Position numbers and translations under genes: made by a program
The notes under the pieces: model-generated
Databases searched by the model: none
The model's input: the letters and a program-made list of their open reading frames with translations, nothing else
Told to the model about the DNA's origin: nothing
Source of the DNA: Confluentibacter flavum
GTDB taxonomy: Bacteria; Bacteroidota; Bacteroidia; Flavobacteriales; Flavobacteriaceae
Direction: 5' to 3'
Length of the DNA: 64,000 bases
Assembly: GCF_002843175.1 (NCBI RefSeq)
Contig: NZ_PJEO01000034.1
Location: 1 to 64,000 of the forward strand
Part shown: in pieces, positions 9,045 to 17,181 of the stretch
How the letters are laid out: the number at the start of each line of letters is the position of its first letter
Position numbering within the stretch: position 1 is the stretch's first letter

Positions 9045-10646
9045 TTAATACCCAGGGTTTTGGGTAAGATTAGGATTTGCAGCTATGCTTGCTGTAGGTA
9101 TAGGATACACTTTAAAGTGTGCAGGAAGTGAAATACCATTGCTACCATTGCCTTTCCAGACCCAGTTGTAATTACCACCTGTAAATTTACCATAGCGAAT
9201 TAAGTCTTGTCTTCTGTGGGCTTCCCAATGTAACTCACGCGCTCTTTCATCTAAAATAAAATCTAAGGTTAAATCGCTTGAAGTAATAGTATTTGAGTTG
9301 TTTGCTCTAGTTCTTAAAGCATTTACATACCCAACAGCTGTAGATAGGCTACCTCCACCACCTCTTAAGTGTGCTTCAGCATACATTAAATACACATCGG
9401 CCAATCTAAATAATGGAAAATCAGTATCAACAAAAGTTTGGTCTATCCCAAAAGTTCCTGTAGAAGTGGCGTTGGAATATTTTTGCAGGATATAACCAGA
9501 ATCTCTATCAGAGATATCGGTAATTTCAATAGATCTTCCGCTAGAAATGATTGTGTTTCTATCATCATTAGCAAAGGCAGACCCAAATAGGTTAGCAAGT
9601 TGTTTTCTTACTCTAAGCGCACCGCCCCAGCCACCAGGACTTACCCCAACTTCGGTACCATTTACTTCAATACTTCCAACAGAACCGTTAATCATAACTG
9701 TAGTTGGCCCGTAGTTTTGAGTTGTTAAACCATCGGAAACGATTGGAAAAATAATCTCGTTTGTAGCAGAATTTGTGTTGTTGTCTGCCATGAAATTGTG
9801 GAGGTAATTAGTTGCTAATGTGTAGCCATCGCCAATTATTTTTTCGCAGTAACTAACACAATCTGTATAGCGGTTTTCGTTAATATAAACTTCAGCATTT
9901 AAGTACATTTTGGCTAAAATCATGTATGCCACCGATTTATCGGCCCTTCCGTATTGGTTTTGTCTAGAGGCTATTAAATCGGTATCAATAGCTTTTAATT
10001 CGGTTTCTATAAAACTGAATAACTGTGCTCTATCGTATACCGGTGGTTGTGAGTTAAGGGCATCATCTTCGGTTACGAAATTTGCTTTTCCAAAAATATC
10101 CATCATATAATAATAAGCCATAGCTCTCATTAATCGTGCTTCAGCTCTATAGGCAGATATCTCGCTTCTAGTGGCTGTAGATACATTTCTAGCATCTAAT
10201 TTTGCATCGGTAGTTTCTCTTAAAAAGTTATTAGCCAATGCTATTGATAAATGTGCTCTACTAAACATGCCTAATAGTAATGGGTTTTGGGCAGTCCATA
10301 GGTTTCTTTGAATTTCTCTGGTGCCTGGGTCGTTTTCATAAGACCAAATCATTTCGTCTGCCGATAGTGTTTGTACATATAATAATACACGTCCAAATTG
10401 ACTCGTTCCAGCATCAATGTTTTTAAGGTTAGAACTTCCGGCGCCATCTGTGCCTGTTAAAGCTAAATTGGCATAAATGCCTGCTAACACTTGTTCGTAA
10501 GCACTTTCGTTTAAAAAAAGCTCTTCGCTTAATGTTGTTTGGTCGTCATTAGGAGTAATATTTAAATCGTCTGTACAAGCTGTTAATGTAGCTATACAAA
10601 TACCTATTAATCCAATTGTTTTGTATATTTTAAATCTTGTTTTCAT
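9045..10646 (-). CDS. susD: SusD-family starch-binding lipoprotein
   Basis: A 533-residue surface lipoprotein (lipobox LTAC, C24) that caps the SusC channel and delivers oligosaccharides. The length, the N-terminal segment about 45-60 (LSEELFLNESAYEQVLAGIYANL), the TPR-like AEARLMRAMAYYYMMDIFG part and the C-terminal RARELHWEAHRRQDLIRYGKF signature are typical of SusD/RagB. It lies 11 nt after susC. The neighbouring GH13, GH97 and GH65 genes point to starch or maltodextrin as the ligand; that is inference from context rather than from binding residues. Confidence 0.95.
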   Translation of the reverse strand: MKTRFKIYKTIGLIGICIATLTACTDDLNITPNDDQTTLSEELFLNESAYEQVLAGIYANLALTGTDGAGSSNLKNIDAGTSQFGRVLLYVQTLSADEMIWSYENDPGTREIQRNLWTAQNPLLLGMFSRAHLSIALANNFLRETTDAKLDARNVSTATRSEISAYRAEARLMRAMAYYYMMDIFGKANFVTEDDALNSQPPVYDRAQLFSFIETELKAIDTDLIASRQNQYGRADKSVAYMILAKMYLNAEVYINENRYTDCVSYCEKIIGDGYTLATNYLHNFMADNNTNSATNEIIFPIVSDGLTTQNYGPTTVMINGSVGSIEVNGTEVGVSPGGWGGALRVRKQLANLFGSAFANDDRNTIISSGRSIEITDISDRDSGYILQKYSNATSTGTFGIDQTFVDTDFPLFRLADVYLMYAEAHLRGGGGSLSTAVGYVNALRTRANNSNTITSSDLTLDFILDERARELHWEAHRRQDLIRYGKFTGGNYNWVWKGNGSNGISLPAHFKVYPIPTASIAANPNLTQNPGY

Positions 10647-10657
10647 AGTTGTTTTTA

Positions 10658-13570
10658 TTAAAATTTAAAATTAGCTCCAGTTAAAATGGTTCTAGGTCTT
10701 GGGTAAATTAAATTATCAATCCCGCCAAACACCTCTGGATCTAAGCCACTATAATTCGTGATGGTAAATACGTTTTGAACGCCACCCCACAAACGGATGC
10801 TTTTTAAAGATTTAGAGACGTTATTAAAAGTATAACCCAAGGTAATATTATCCAATTTTAAGAATGAAGCATCTTCCAAATAGATGTCTGATATGATAAC
10901 ATCAGAGGTTCTTTGGAATGTGGTGTTCAATACAGAAGTTGGTAAATTGGCTAATACTGAATTGTCTAGAATACGCTCATATTGCGCTCTTGAAGAGTTT
11001 GCATTGTTGTAAGCATAGTTACCAATATTTGCTCTTAAATTAAAAGATAAATCTAAATTTTTGTAATTAATATTTGATTGGAACCCTAAAATAACATCGG
11101 CATTTGGGTTTTCTTTTAAATAGCGGTCGTCATCGTTAATAATGTTATCGCCATTTAAATCGGCGTAAGCACCTTCAATTGGATTTCCAGAAGTGTCGTA
11201 TAGTTGTTTGAAAACACTAAACGAATTAGGGGCTTCACCTTCTCTTAATAATTGAATATTGTTTCCAGTACCACCAGCAATACCACCTGTTCTTACATCT
11301 TGGCCTAAAGCAAGTTTTTTAATTTCTCTGTTTAAAAAAGTAGCATTAAAGTTGAAATTAATATCAAGGTCCTCGTTTTTAACGACATCGGTATTTGCCG
11401 AAAACTCTATACCTTGTATCTGTAATTCGCCAATATTTTGAATGATACTATTGGAAAAGTTAGTGCCATCTGCAACCGATGCTGTAAATAATAAATCTGT
11501 TGAGTTTTTTTGGAAAAAGTTTAATGAACCCGAAATCCTATCATTAAATAAACCATAATCTATACCAAATTCTATAGTGCTTGTTTCTTCCCATTTTAAG
11601 TCTGGGTTTATTTCAGAAGCAATTAAAGATTCAATTACTTGGTTATCAAATTGGTATTGAGAGTTTTGGTCGCCACCTCGGTAACGGTTTAAGAATATAT
11701 CGTTATTACCGCTTATGTCTTGTTGCCCAGTAATACCGTAACCTACTCTTAATTTTAAGTTAGAAATAGTGTTGTTGTCTTTTAGGAAGTCTTCATCACT
11801 CATGTTCCATGCAAAAGCAGCGGCAGGGAAATTACCCCATCTATTAGTTTCGCTAAAACGCGATGTTCCATCTCTTCTATAGGTTAAGGTAAGTAAGTAT
11901 TTATCTTGTAAAGTAAAATTAGCTCTACCAAAAAAACCAATTAAAACCACATCTGGGTCGGCAAATGTGCTTGGAAAACTGGCAGAATCTCTTTGATTAC
12001 CTGTGTTCCCACCGTTATTTGTGAATTTTTGATATGAGTAACCCGTCATTAACTCTGTGCGAATGTTACCAAATTCATCGGTATAATTTAAATAACCATC
12101 AAGCGATTTGTTGGTTCTTTTTTGAAAGCCCAACGATGAATTTCCTTTAACAGGGTCGTTAGTAGCAACTAAAGTAGATGTGTAATCTATCGACTTCGAT
12201 TCTGTTTCATCATAACCAATATTTACCACAGCTCTTAATTCTGGTAAGAAATGAAACTTATAATCAAAATTTAAGTTTCCATAGCTTCTGTTAGCATCAC
12301 CATAGTTCTCTCTTTGTAAAAGCGATGCGACAGGGTTTGTTGTACCGTTTGAAAGTAAAGACCCATTTCTATGTTGATAAAACCCACCAAAAGGAGATGA
12401 TGGATCATAAACTGGATGTGTTGGGTCGTAACCCAAAGCAGCTCCAATTTGTCCTGTGTCTCCAAAACGGTTATCTTCGAATGCTAGGTTTGCATTTAAG
12501 TTTATTTTTAAATGATTGTCTAATAAAGTAGGATTTAATGCTACACCTAAATTTCTTCTTTCAAATTCTGAAGTTATCAAAGCACCTTCTTGATTGGTTG
12601 TTCCAAAAGAAAAACGTGCAGGTATGGCTTTAAATAGCGACCCTTGCATGGAAACGTTGTGTAGCGAAGATACGGTATTTCTAAAAATTTCATCTTGCCA
12701 ATCGGTACTAGCACTACCCAATAAACTTTCATTTAGGGTTGAACCATTAATAGGCTGTGATGCTATTAATTGTCTAAACTCATCTCCAGAAAATACACCT
12801 ATTCTATCGGTTAATTCTCCAAAACTATATTGGGTATCATAAGTGGCACTAAAGGTTGCTTTACCTTTTTTAGTTACAATAATAATAACGCCATTAGATG
12901 CTCTAGAACCATAGATGGCTGTAGATGAAGCATCTTTTAAAACCGAGAACGATTCAATATCGTTAGGGTTTATGGTGGCCAAAATACCATTAGAACCGTT
13001 AACACCATTATTATCAATTGGTAGCCCATCAATAATAATAAGCGGATTGTTGGAGGCATTAATAGAAGAGCCTCCCCTAATTCTAATTTCAGATCCCGAT
13101 CCTGGTGAACCGCTTGTGTTTATACTCACACCCGCAACACGACCACTTAAAAGGTTTTCTGGGGTTACAATATTCCCTCTGGTAAAATCTTCAGATGTTA
13201 CCGATTCAACTGAGCCAGTGGCATCCTTTTTAGTCGTAGATCCATATCCAATAAGCACAATTTCAGATAATTGAGATGTATCTTCTTCTAATACGACATC
13301 CAAAACGGCTTGTCCTGAATAAATAATTTCTTGTGATTTATAACCTATAAAAGAAAATTGTAGCACATCGCCGTTATTTACTTCAATTTGATATTCACCA
13401 TCAAAATCTGTAGCTGTACCTGCGTTCGTGCCTTTAATAAGGACATTAACCGCTGGAATAGGTAAAGATGTAGATTGTTCTGTTACTGTTCCTTTTAAAT
13501 TTGTTTGTGCTTCTAAGATGGTGGGCACAAAAAGCAGAGAAAACAGTATGGCATTAATAATTGTCTTCAT
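10658..13570 (-). CDS. susC: SusC-family TonB-dependent outer-membrane receptor
   Basis: A 970-residue outer-membrane barrel that imports maltooligosaccharides using TonB energy. It has a signal peptide (to about EAQ, residue 22), a carboxypeptidase-regulatory-like domain (about 25-95), a plug with LLSGRVAGVSI and IRIRGGSSINASNNPL (about 110-230), then the barrel ending in an aromatic residue (TGANFKF). It is the first gene of the leftward arm and is read away from the LacI-type regulator. The 328-bp gap between them holds its promoter and a perfect operator-like palindrome. Confidence 0.96.
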   Translation of the reverse strand: MKTIINAILFSLLFVPTILEAQTNLKGTVTEQSTSLPIPAVNVLIKGTNAGTATDFDGEYQIEVNNGDVLQFSFIGYKSQEIIYSGQAVLDVVLEEDTSQLSEIVLIGYGSTTKKDATGSVESVTSEDFTRGNIVTPENLLSGRVAGVSINTSGSPGSGSEIRIRGGSSINASNNPLIIIDGLPIDNNGVNGSNGILATINPNDIESFSVLKDASSTAIYGSRASNGVIIIVTKKGKATFSATYDTQYSFGELTDRIGVFSGDEFRQLIASQPINGSTLNESLLGSASTDWQDEIFRNTVSSLHNVSMQGSLFKAIPARFSFGTTNQEGALITSEFERRNLGVALNPTLLDNHLKINLNANLAFEDNRFGDTGQIGAALGYDPTHPVYDPSSPFGGFYQHRNGSLLSNGTTNPVASLLQRENYGDANRSYGNLNFDYKFHFLPELRAVVNIGYDETESKSIDYTSTLVATNDPVKGNSSLGFQKRTNKSLDGYLNYTDEFGNIRTELMTGYSYQKFTNNGGNTGNQRDSASFPSTFADPDVVLIGFFGRANFTLQDKYLLTLTYRRDGTSRFSETNRWGNFPAAAFAWNMSDEDFLKDNNTISNLKLRVGYGITGQQDISGNNDIFLNRYRGGDQNSQYQFDNQVIESLIASEINPDLKWEETSTIEFGIDYGLFNDRISGSLNFFQKNSTDLLFTASVADGTNFSNSIIQNIGELQIQGIEFSANTDVVKNEDLDINFNFNATFLNREIKKLALGQDVRTGGIAGGTGNNIQLLREGEAPNSFSVFKQLYDTSGNPIEGAYADLNGDNIINDDDRYLKENPNADVILGFQSNINYKNLDLSFNLRANIGNYAYNNANSSRAQYERILDNSVLANLPTSVLNTTFQRTSDVIISDIYLEDASFLKLDNITLGYTFNNVSKSLKSIRLWGGVQNVFTITNYSGLDPEVFGGIDNLIYPRPRTILTGANFKF

Positions 13571-13604
13571 ACATTTTTAGTTAAAGTCTTAAGTTTTAGT
13601 TTAG

Positions 13605-13633
13605 TTATATTTTCACTTCTCAAGTCAAAACTA
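13605..13633 (-). promoter_or_regulatory. susC promoter -7 box and adjoining 18-bp shared motif
   Basis: On the minus strand TAGTTTTG (13626-13633) matches the Bacteroidota -7 box TAnnTTTG. The -33 element is weak (TTTC about 17 nt upstream), as expected for an activated promoter. The 18-bp sequence TTATATTTTCACTTCTCA at 13605-13622 (plus-strand reading) sits around the predicted transcript start and recurs exactly at 15028-15045 in the transporter leader. Confidence 0.55.
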
Positions 13634-13678
13634 TGTAAAGGAATTGTAAAGAAATAATTATAAGTTACGAAATATTTA

Positions 13679-13694
13679 ACGAAAACGTTTTCGT
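13679..13694. promoter_or_regulatory. LacI-family operator palindrome
   Basis: ACGAAAACGTTTTCGT is a perfect 16-bp palindrome with the central CG typical of LacI/GalR-family operators. It lies between the divergent susC and LacI-type genes and upstream of the susC -7 box. The protein encoded at 13899 is the natural candidate to bind it. Confidence 0.75.
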
Positions 13695-13720
13695 GTTGAC
13701 AACTTTTTAATAAAAGTGAC

Positions 13721-13757
13721 TTATTTTGATAAAATCATAATACCATAATCAAAATAA
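13721..13757. repeat. Inverted repeat in the susC/regulator gap
   Basis: TTATTTTGAT at 13721-13730 and its exact complement ATCAAAATAA at 13748-13757 flank a 17-nt spacer. It lies about 140 bp before the regulator start and could be a protein site or part of the regulator promoter. No U-run follows it, so it is not a terminator. Confidence 0.35.
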
Positions 13758-13898
13758 TTAAGATGATATCTTCATACAAAAAGATAAAATTTGTTATTTT
13801 AGTAAGAATTCGACACCGATAAATAAGCGATAAAATGCTAGGAATTAGTGATATGTTTACTAGCTATTGGCATTTGACAAATAAAAACAATAAGATTA

Positions 13899-14972
13899 AT
13901 GAAAAGAAAGATCACATTAAAGCAAATTGCGAGAGAGCTAGACGTCTCAATTTCTACTGTTTCTAAGGCTTTAAGTAATAGCAAAGAAATTAGTGAAGAC
14001 ACCACTCAAAAAATTCAGGCCTTTGCAAAACTATATAATTACAAAGCCAATAACATAGCTCTTAGTTTAAAAAACAGAAAGACAAAAACCATTGGTATTT
14101 TAATTCCGGAAATTGTACACCATTTTTTTTCAACGGTTATAAGAGGCATAGAAAGGGTTGCCAATAGGCGTGGTTATAACGTTATTGTAGGGCTATCTAA
14201 TGAGTCGTTTACCAAAGAAATTATTAATATGGAAATGCTAGCGAATGGCAGTATTGACGGGATTATTCTTTCTATTTCCAAAGAAACTTTACTGAAACAG
14301 GATTATCATCATTTTAATGCGACCATCAATCAAGGGATCCCTATTGTCATGTTTGATAGGGTTGTAAATGAAGTTGATTGCGATAAGGTGATTGTTGATG
14401 ATTTTAACGGAGCAGTTAAGGCCGTTAAGAAACTTGTTGAGAATGGTTGTAAAAACATAGCTCTTATTACCACCATGGATTATGTTAGTGTTGGTAGGTT
14501 AAGAACTCAAGGGTATTTGGAGGCTTTGGGTTTAAGTGGTATCGAGGCAAATTCTAATCTCATATTAAAGATTGATGATAGTTTGGATGTGGAAAACCAT
14601 TTAGATATTTTAGAAACTGAAATTACACAGTTTTTTAAAGCAAATCCAAATATTGATGGCTTATTTGCTGTAAATGAGCTTTATGCAGTATCTGCTATGA
14701 AGGTAGCTAGGAAGTTGGGGCTTACCATCCCAGACGACATGCAAGTGATAGGTTTTACAGATGGAGTCCTGTCAAAACATGCCACACCTAGCTTAACAAC
14801 GGTGAGCCAACATGGTCAAAAAATGGGTGAACAATCTGCCAATTTATTGATAGATAGATTGGAGGCTGAGGATAACGATAATGAGCAATATTTTACTAAT
14901 AACCCTAAAGATCATGATTTCATAAAAGTGGTTATTGAGACCGAAATAATTGAAAGAGAATCTACTAAATAA
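13899..14972 (+). CDS. LacI/GalR-family transcriptional regulator of the starch locus
   Basis: A 357-residue DNA-binding protein. Residues about 3-50 form the LacI helix-turn-helix (TLKQIARELDVSISTVSKAL) with the hinge helix (NNIALSLKNRKTKTIG), followed by a periplasmic-binding-protein-like sensor domain (about 60-345) that would bind a sugar. It is divergent from susC and is followed, after a promoter, by the transporter and enzyme arm, so it is the likely regulator of both arms. It differs from the SusR membrane regulator of Bacteroides thetaiotaomicron; LacI-type control of maltose loci is known in flavobacteria. The inducer is inferred to be maltose or a derivative. Confidence 0.92.
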   Translation: MKRKITLKQIARELDVSISTVSKALSNSKEISEDTTQKIQAFAKLYNYKANNIALSLKNRKTKTIGILIPEIVHHFFSTVIRGIERVANRRGYNVIVGLSNESFTKEIINMEMLANGSIDGIILSISKETLLKQDYHHFNATINQGIPIVMFDRVVNEVDCDKVIVDDFNGAVKAVKKLVENGCKNIALITTMDYVSVGRLRTQGYLEALGLSGIEANSNLILKIDDSLDVENHLDILETEITQFFKANPNIDGLFAVNELYAVSAMKVARKLGLTIPDDMQVIGFTDGVLSKHATPSLTTVSQHGQKMGEQSANLLIDRLEAEDNDNEQYFTNNPKDHDFIKVVIETEIIERESTK

Positions 14973-14979
14973 AAATTTA

Positions 14980-15012
14980 TTTGGAAGAATAAATTTTTAT
15001 TATATATATTTG
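14980..15012 (+). promoter_or_regulatory. Promoter of the transporter/enzyme operon
   Basis: TTTG (14980-14983) and TATATTTG (15005-15012) are separated by 21 nt, matching the Bacteroidota -33/-7 promoter TTTG-N19-21-TAnnTTTG. The predicted transcript would start near 15019 and have a leader of about 85 nt before the MFS gene. Confidence 0.65.
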
Positions 15013-15020
15013 TACCCGAA

Positions 15021-15078
15021 TCAAAACTTATATTTTCACTTCTCACAATAAGTTTTGATAAGTAAGTCGCTTATCAAA
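15021..15078 (+). promoter_or_regulatory. Structured leader with two mutually exclusive hairpins
   Basis: Three segments compete: A, TCAAAACTTAT (15021-15031); B, ATAAGTTTTGATAAG (15048-15062); C, CTTATCAAA (15070-15078). B can pair with A over 11 bp or with C over 9 bp, both perfectly, but the two pairings share bases. The A:B loop exposes most of the 18-bp sequence also found at the susC promoter. This layout resembles an attenuator or protein-controlled leader; no U-run follows the B:C hairpin, so control of translation or RNA stability is more likely than termination. Confidence 0.45.
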
Positions 15079-15103
15079 TAGTATTAATATAACATACTAT
15101 TTA

Positions 15104-16462
15104 ATGGAAAAGCGTAGATTAAGTTTCCTGCAAATTTGGAACATGAGTTTCGGATTTCTGGGAATTCAGATGGGTTTCGCCCTTCAAAATGCCAACGCCA
15201 GTAGAATACTTCAAATTTTCGGAGCCGATGTTCACGAACTATCATGGTTTTGGATAATTGCACCCCTTATGGGTCTAATTGTTCAACCCATAGTAGGTCA
15301 TTACAGCGATAAAACATGGGGACGCTTTGGCAGAAGAAAGCCTTATTTCTTAGTTGGAGCTATTTTAGCATCTATAGGTTTGGTGTTAATGCCACAGGCC
15401 GATATATTTATTGCGTTTTTGCCAACACTTTGGATTGGGGCAGGAATGCTCATGATTATGGATGCCTCTTTTAATATTGCCATGGAGCCTTTTCGGGCTT
15501 TAGTTGGTGACAATTTAAGAACAGACCAACGTACTTTAGGATTTAGTGTTCAAACAGCTTTAATTGGGTTTGGTGCGGTGATTGGTTCTTGGCTACCTTA
15601 TGTACTTACTAATTGGCTTGGCATATCTAATGAAACATCAGCAGGTGTTGTTCCAACAAACTTAATCTTATCATTCATTATTGGCGCTGTCATTCTGATC
15701 ATTTCCATTTTAGTGACGGTTTTAACTACTAAAGAATATTCACCAGAAGAACTAGCAAGTTTTGAAGATGAGCAAATGCATTCCGACACCATCACAAAAG
15801 ATGGTCAAGAAGAAAAATCTAGTTTGCTCGATATTTTTGATGACTTCAAAAAAATGCCAACAACCATGCGCCAACTAAGTTGGGTGCAGTTCTTTTCTTG
15901 GTTTGGGCTTTTTGGAATGTGGGTTTTTGCAACTCCAGCTATCGCACAGCACATTTACGGATTACCACATACAGATAGCAGTAGCACTGCGTATCAAGAT
16001 GCGGGTGATTGGATAGGGATTCTATTTGGTGTTTACAATTTAGTATCTGCGTTCTATGCGTTTGCCTTGCCATATATAGCTAAAAAAATAGGAAGAAAAC
16101 GTACCCATTCCATCTCTTTAATAATTGGTGGCTTAGGCTTGCTGTCCATTTATATTATGCCAGACAAAAATTGGCTCATCGTTTCCATGATAGGGGTAGG
16201 TATTGCTTGGGCAAGTATTCTGGCCATGCCTTATGCCATTTTAGCAGGTTCGATATCACCTAAAAAAATGGGCGTTTATATGGGGATTTTTAATTTTTTC
16301 ATAGTCCTTCCACAAATAATCAATGCGTTAATTGGTGGGCCTCTTGTAAAATACGCTTACGGAAATCAAGCCATATTTGCTTTGGTAATGAGTGGCGTTA
16401 GTTTTTTAATAGCAGCATCATTAGTCTATAAAGTGAAAGACGTTGATGATGTTGTACAATAA
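15104..16462 (+). CDS. MFS sugar transporter, maltose/GPH type
   Basis: A 452-residue inner-membrane protein with about 12 transmembrane segments that would carry maltose or maltooligosaccharides into the cytoplasm. The N-terminus (FLQIWNMSFGFLGIQMGFAL, residues about 8-27) and the GHYSDKTWGRFGRRKPY loop are typical of the SLC45/GPH-like transporters found in Bacteroidota maltose loci. It is first in a rightward run with pgmB, maltose phosphorylase and glucosidases, 50 nt before pgmB. The sugar is inferred from these neighbours. Confidence 0.88.
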   Translation: MEKRRLSFLQIWNMSFGFLGIQMGFALQNANASRILQIFGADVHELSWFWIIAPLMGLIVQPIVGHYSDKTWGRFGRRKPYFLVGAILASIGLVLMPQADIFIAFLPTLWIGAGMLMIMDASFNIAMEPFRALVGDNLRTDQRTLGFSVQTALIGFGAVIGSWLPYVLTNWLGISNETSAGVVPTNLILSFIIGAVILIISILVTVLTTKEYSPEELASFEDEQMHSDTITKDGQEEKSSLLDIFDDFKKMPTTMRQLSWVQFFSWFGLFGMWVFATPAIAQHIYGLPHTDSSSTAYQDAGDWIGILFGVYNLVSAFYAFALPYIAKKIGRKRTHSISLIIGGLGLLSIYIMPDKNWLIVSMIGVGIAWASILAMPYAILAGSISPKKMGVYMGIFNFFIVLPQIINALIGGPLVKYAYGNQAIFALVMSGVSFLIAASLVYKVKDVDDVVQ

Positions 16463-16479
16463 AATAATAAATAAAAAAT

Positions 16480-16512
16480 ATGCTCTCTCTTTCGGAGAGG
16501 GTTAGGAGATAA
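16480..16512 (+). repeat. REP-like repeat that supplies the pgmB ribosome-binding region
   Basis: The spacer contains CTCTCTCTTTCGGAGAGGG, a small hairpin of the kind scattered between flavobacterial genes, followed by TTAGGAGATAA directly before the ATG. The TAGGAG run is an unusually good Shine-Dalgarno-like sequence for this phylum. A related CTTTCCTTTGGAGAGG sequence occurs near 29020. Confidence 0.35.
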
Positions 16513-17181
16513 ATGAGTAAAATAGGAGTTATATTCGATTTAGATGGTGTTATTGTAGACACCGCAAAATACCATTATTTGGCTTGGAAAAACCTTGCAG
16601 ATAGTTTGGACTTTGAATTTACCGAAGCGCATAACGAGTTGTTAAAAGGTGTGAGTCGTGTAAGGTCGTTAGAAATTTTGTTAGATATCGGGAAAGTTCA
16701 ATTATCCGAACAAAAAAAACAAGAGATATTAATTAGTAAAAACGAAGAATATCTTGGATATATAATGAAAATGAATACGGATGAAATTCTTCCTGGTGCA
16801 GAAAAACTGCTAAATACTTTAGATGATTTAGGTGTCAACTACGTACTAGGTTCCGCAAGTAAAAATGCCGAATTAATTTTAAAACAAGTTGGGTTATACC
16901 ATCGTTTTTTTGGGATTGTAGATGGCAATGCTGTTTCAAAAGCAAAACCAGACCCCGAAGTGTTTTTAATTGGAGCCAAAAAACTGAATCTTCTTCCTGA
17001 AAGCTGTATCGTATTTGAAGATGCCATTGCAGGTATTGAAGCCGCTAATAAAGCAAATATGACTTCTGTAGGAATTGGAGATAAAGAAACCCTTAAAGAA
17101 GCCGATTTTAATTTTAATAGTTTAATAGAAATACCTGAAGATTTTTTCAGCAGATTTCTTTCAGAAAAAATTAAAAAATAA
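16513..17181 (+). CDS. pgmB: Beta-phosphoglucomutase
   Basis: A 222-residue cytoplasmic HAD-superfamily enzyme that converts beta-glucose-1-phosphate to glucose-6-phosphate. The nucleophile and acid/base are D9 and D11 in FDLDGVIVD. The cap-domain signature (HYLAWKNLADSL, LLKGVSRVRSLEILL) and the GSASKNAELILKQ and KPDPEVFL motifs are those of beta-PGM. The stop codon overlaps the start of the maltose phosphorylase gene (TAATG), so the two are translationally coupled. This fits their joint pathway, since the phosphorylase makes the substrate of this enzyme. Confidence 0.93.
   Translation: MSKIGVIFDLDGVIVDTAKYHYLAWKNLADSLDFEFTEAHNELLKGVSRVRSLEILLDIGKVQLSEQKKQEILISKNEEYLGYIMKMNTDEILPGAEKLLNTLDDLGVNYVLGSASKNAELILKQVGLYHRFFGIVDGNAVSKAKPDPEVFLIGAKKLNLLPESCIVFEDAIAGIEAANKANMTSVGIGDKETLKEADFNFNSLIEIPEDFFSRFLSEKIKK

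Noticed and set aside
12915-13274. A 119-codon frame on the strand opposite susC.
   Set aside because: It lies wholly inside the well-supported susC coding sequence and has no family features.
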